Source of the DNA: an uncultured Neisseria sp.
GTDB taxonomy: Bacteria > Pseudomonadota > Gammaproteobacteria > Burkholderiales > Neisseriaceae
Assembly: GCA_937919795.1 (NCBI GenBank)
Contig: CALFOA010000339.1
Location: 1 to 7,739, forward strand
Length of the DNA stretch: 7,739 nt
Reading direction: 5' to 3'
Shown in pieces: positions 6,345-7,739 of this stretch; within the stretch, counting starts at the first letter, position 1; every line of letters begins with the position of its first letter. Made by a program: the position numbers and the translations under genes. The notes under the pieces were generated by a model that was not told where the DNA came from, ran no database searches, and was given only the letters and a program-made list of their open reading frames with translations.

Positions 6345-6824
6345 TTAACGGTACGGCGCATCAGCCGCTTTGCGCTTGGCAATTTCGGCTTCGTATTTGT
6401 CGCCGATGGCCAACAGCATCGGCTTGGTATAGTGCAGATCACCGCGCTTCTCGCCGTGGTATTCCAGAATATGGGTTTCCACAATCGCATCGGTGGGGCA
6501 GGCTTCTTCGCAGAAACCGCAGAAAATGCACTTGGTTAAGTCGATATCGTAGCGGGTGGTGCGGCGGGTGCCGTCTTCACGCTGCTCCGATTCGATGTTG
6601 ATCGCCATCGCCGGACAAACCGCTTCACACAGTTTGCAGGCAATGCAGCGCTCTTCGCCGTTCGGATAACGACGCTGCGCGTGCAGGCCGCGGAAACGCA
6701 CCGATTGCGGCGTTTTCTCTTCGGGAAACATAATCGTTTCTTTGCGGGCGAAGAAGTTTTTGAGCGTAACGCCCATACCTTTTACCAATTCGCCCAGCAG
6801 GAAGGTTTTTACTATATTAGCCAT
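6345..6824 (-). CDS. nuoI: NADH-quinone oxidoreductase subunit I, 2x[4Fe-4S] ferredoxin type
   Basis: Peripheral-arm subunit at the membrane junction. It holds clusters N6a and N6b, which carry electrons to N2 in NuoB and on to quinone. Two classic C-x2-C-x2-C-x3-C-P motifs are complete: Cys60, 63, 66 and 70, and Cys99, 102, 105 and 109. The N-terminal amphipathic helix (about 1-30) with [15 protein letters not shown] and the [17 protein letters not shown] lead-in are typical. The 159 residues match the short betaproteobacterial form (E. coli has 180). The start ATG at 6822-6824 is preceded by AGGGAGAGAG, which begins directly at the nuoH stop. The gap to nuoH is 15 bases and to nuoJ 12 bases. 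Confidence 0.97.
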   Translation of the reverse strand: MANIVKTFLLGELVKGMGVTLKNFFARKETIMFPEEKTPQSVRFRGLHAQRRYPNGEERCIACKLCEAVCPAMAINIESEQREDGTRRTTRYDIDLTKCIFCGFCEEACPTDAIVETHILEYHGEKRGDLHYTKPMLLAIGDKYEAEIAKRKAADAPYR

Positions 6825-6839
6825 AATTCACTCTCTCCC

Positions 6840-7739
6840 TTATTTCCACAAAGACAAGGGCGAAATCATCCACAAACCATAGAACACGATGGCCACAAAA
6901 GTTACCGGAATCAATACTTTCCAGCCCAGGCGCATGATTTGGTCGTAGCGGTAGCGCGGGAAGGTGGCGCGTATCCACAAATAGCCGTAGAGGATAAAGG
7001 CCATTTTGGCAAACATCCAGAAGGCAGACGGCGCGCCGAGAATGCCCCAGCTTTGCGGGAACGGCGACAGCCAGCCGCCGAGGAACATAATCGCGGTCAG
7101 CGCACCGATCAAAATCATGAAGATGTATTCGGCGAGGAAGAACAGCGCGAAGGCGAAGCCTGAATATTCCACATGGAAACCGGCCACGATTTCCGATTCG
7201 CCCTCGGCCACGTCAAACGGAGCGCGGTTGGTTTCGGCGACGGCAGAAATCAGGTAAACGATAAACACCGGAAACAAGGCAAACCAGTTCCAAGAGAAAA
7301 TCGAACCGCCGGCAATACCTTTGGCTTGCGCCGCCACGATTTCATTGAAGTTCATGCTGCCGGACACCATCACCACACACACCAGCGCCGCACCCATCGC
7401 AATTTCGTAAGAAATGGTTTGCGCGGAAGAACGCATGGCGCCGAGGAAAGCGTATTTTGAGTTAGATGCCCAACCGGCGATGATCACGCCATATACCGAC
7501 AAAGAGGTAATCATCAGGATATACAGCAGGCCGGCATCAACATTGGTAAGCACCCATTCTTCATTGAACGGAATCACCGCCCAAGCAGCGAAAGCCGGTG
7601 CCAGCGACAACATCGGGCCGATGTAGAACAAGGCTTTGTTCGACGCGCTCGGGCGGGTCACTTCTTTAAACAGCAGTTTCAATACGTCAGCAAACGGCTG
7701 AATCAAACCGAACGGGCCGGTAACGTTAGGGCCGACGCG
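6840..7739 (-). CDS. nuoH: NADH-quinone oxidoreductase subunit H, 5' end cut off
   Basis: Membrane subunit that forms most of the quinone chamber and the first part of the proton path (the E-channel). The reading frame is open from the right edge and gives 299 residues plus a TAA stop. The first visible residues, [20 protein letters not shown], belong to the loop after helix 1. About 50-60 N-terminal residues with the true start are therefore outside the window; the TTG at 7704-7706 is an internal Leu, not a start. The family signature [20 protein letters not shown] lies at partial residues 168-187 (bases about 7179-7238), followed by [19 protein letters not shown] second signature, [18 protein letters not shown], is near the C-terminus. 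No damage is seen in the visible part. Confidence 0.96.
   Translation of the reverse strand, partial: RVGPNVTGPFGLIQPFADVLKLLFKEVTRPSASNKALFYIGPMLSLAPAFAAWAVIPFNEEWVLTNVDAGLLYILMITSLSVYGVIIAGWASNSKYAFLGAMRSSAQTISYEIAMGAALVCVVMVSGSMNFNEIVAAQAKGIAGGSIFSWNWFALFPVFIVYLISAVAETNRAPFDVAEGESEIVAGFHVEYSGFAFALFFLAEYIFMILIGALTAIMFLGGWLSPFPQSWGILGAPSAFWMFAKMAFILYGYLWIRATFPRYRYDQIMRLGWKVLIPVTFVAIVFYGLWMISPLSLWK

Noticed and set aside
7704..7706. TTG as the start of nuoH
   Set aside because: The frame is open upstream to the window edge and encodes [11 protein letters not shown], which is conserved NuoH sequence. The TTG is an internal Leu codon.

Overview
The window is the distal half of a respiratory complex I (NADH:quinone oxidoreductase, NDH-1) operon, and every gene lies on the minus strand. 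Gene order and protein sequences point to a betaproteobacterium of the family Neisseriaceae. Two exact copies of the 12-mer TGCCTGTCTGAA lie in the one real intergenic gap. I recall this word as the 'TG-wadDUS' DNA-uptake dialect associated with Neisseria wadsworthii and relatives, so the source is probably a Neisseria of that kind rather than N. meningitidis or N. gonorrhoeae. Base composition looks close to half G+C and uniform throughout. I see no sign of mobile elements, CRISPR, RNA genes or horizontal transfer.

Layout, in transcription order from the right edge to the left: nuoH (5' end cut off by the window edge), nuoI, nuoJ, nuoK, nuoL, nuoM, nuoN, then a 189-base gap, then the first 40 codons of a small membrane protein gene of the DUF2818 type that runs off the left edge. 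The nuo genes are packed with gaps of 9 to 31 bases. nuoJ and nuoK overlap by 4 bases (ATGA), and several Shine-Dalgarno sequences overlap the stop codon or coding end of the upstream gene. This fits one transcript with translational coupling. The operon promoter must lie outside the window, upstream of nuoA.

The genes encode the hydrophobic arm of the enzyme and its junction with the peripheral arm. NuoI carries two [4Fe-4S] clusters that pass electrons towards quinone. NuoH forms most of the quinone chamber, while NuoJ and NuoK relay the coupling signal. NuoN, NuoM and NuoL are the three antiporter-like proton pumps. All the membrane Glu/Lys residues I checked in K, L, M and N are present, so the complex looks functional.

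I found no previously undescribed system here. The points most worth a second look are the uptake-sequence dialect and a second, classical-type uptake core inside nuoJ, the inverted repeats in the nuoN/DUF2818 gap, the DUF2818 gene as a possible complex I accessory factor, and the His-rich loop of NuoL.
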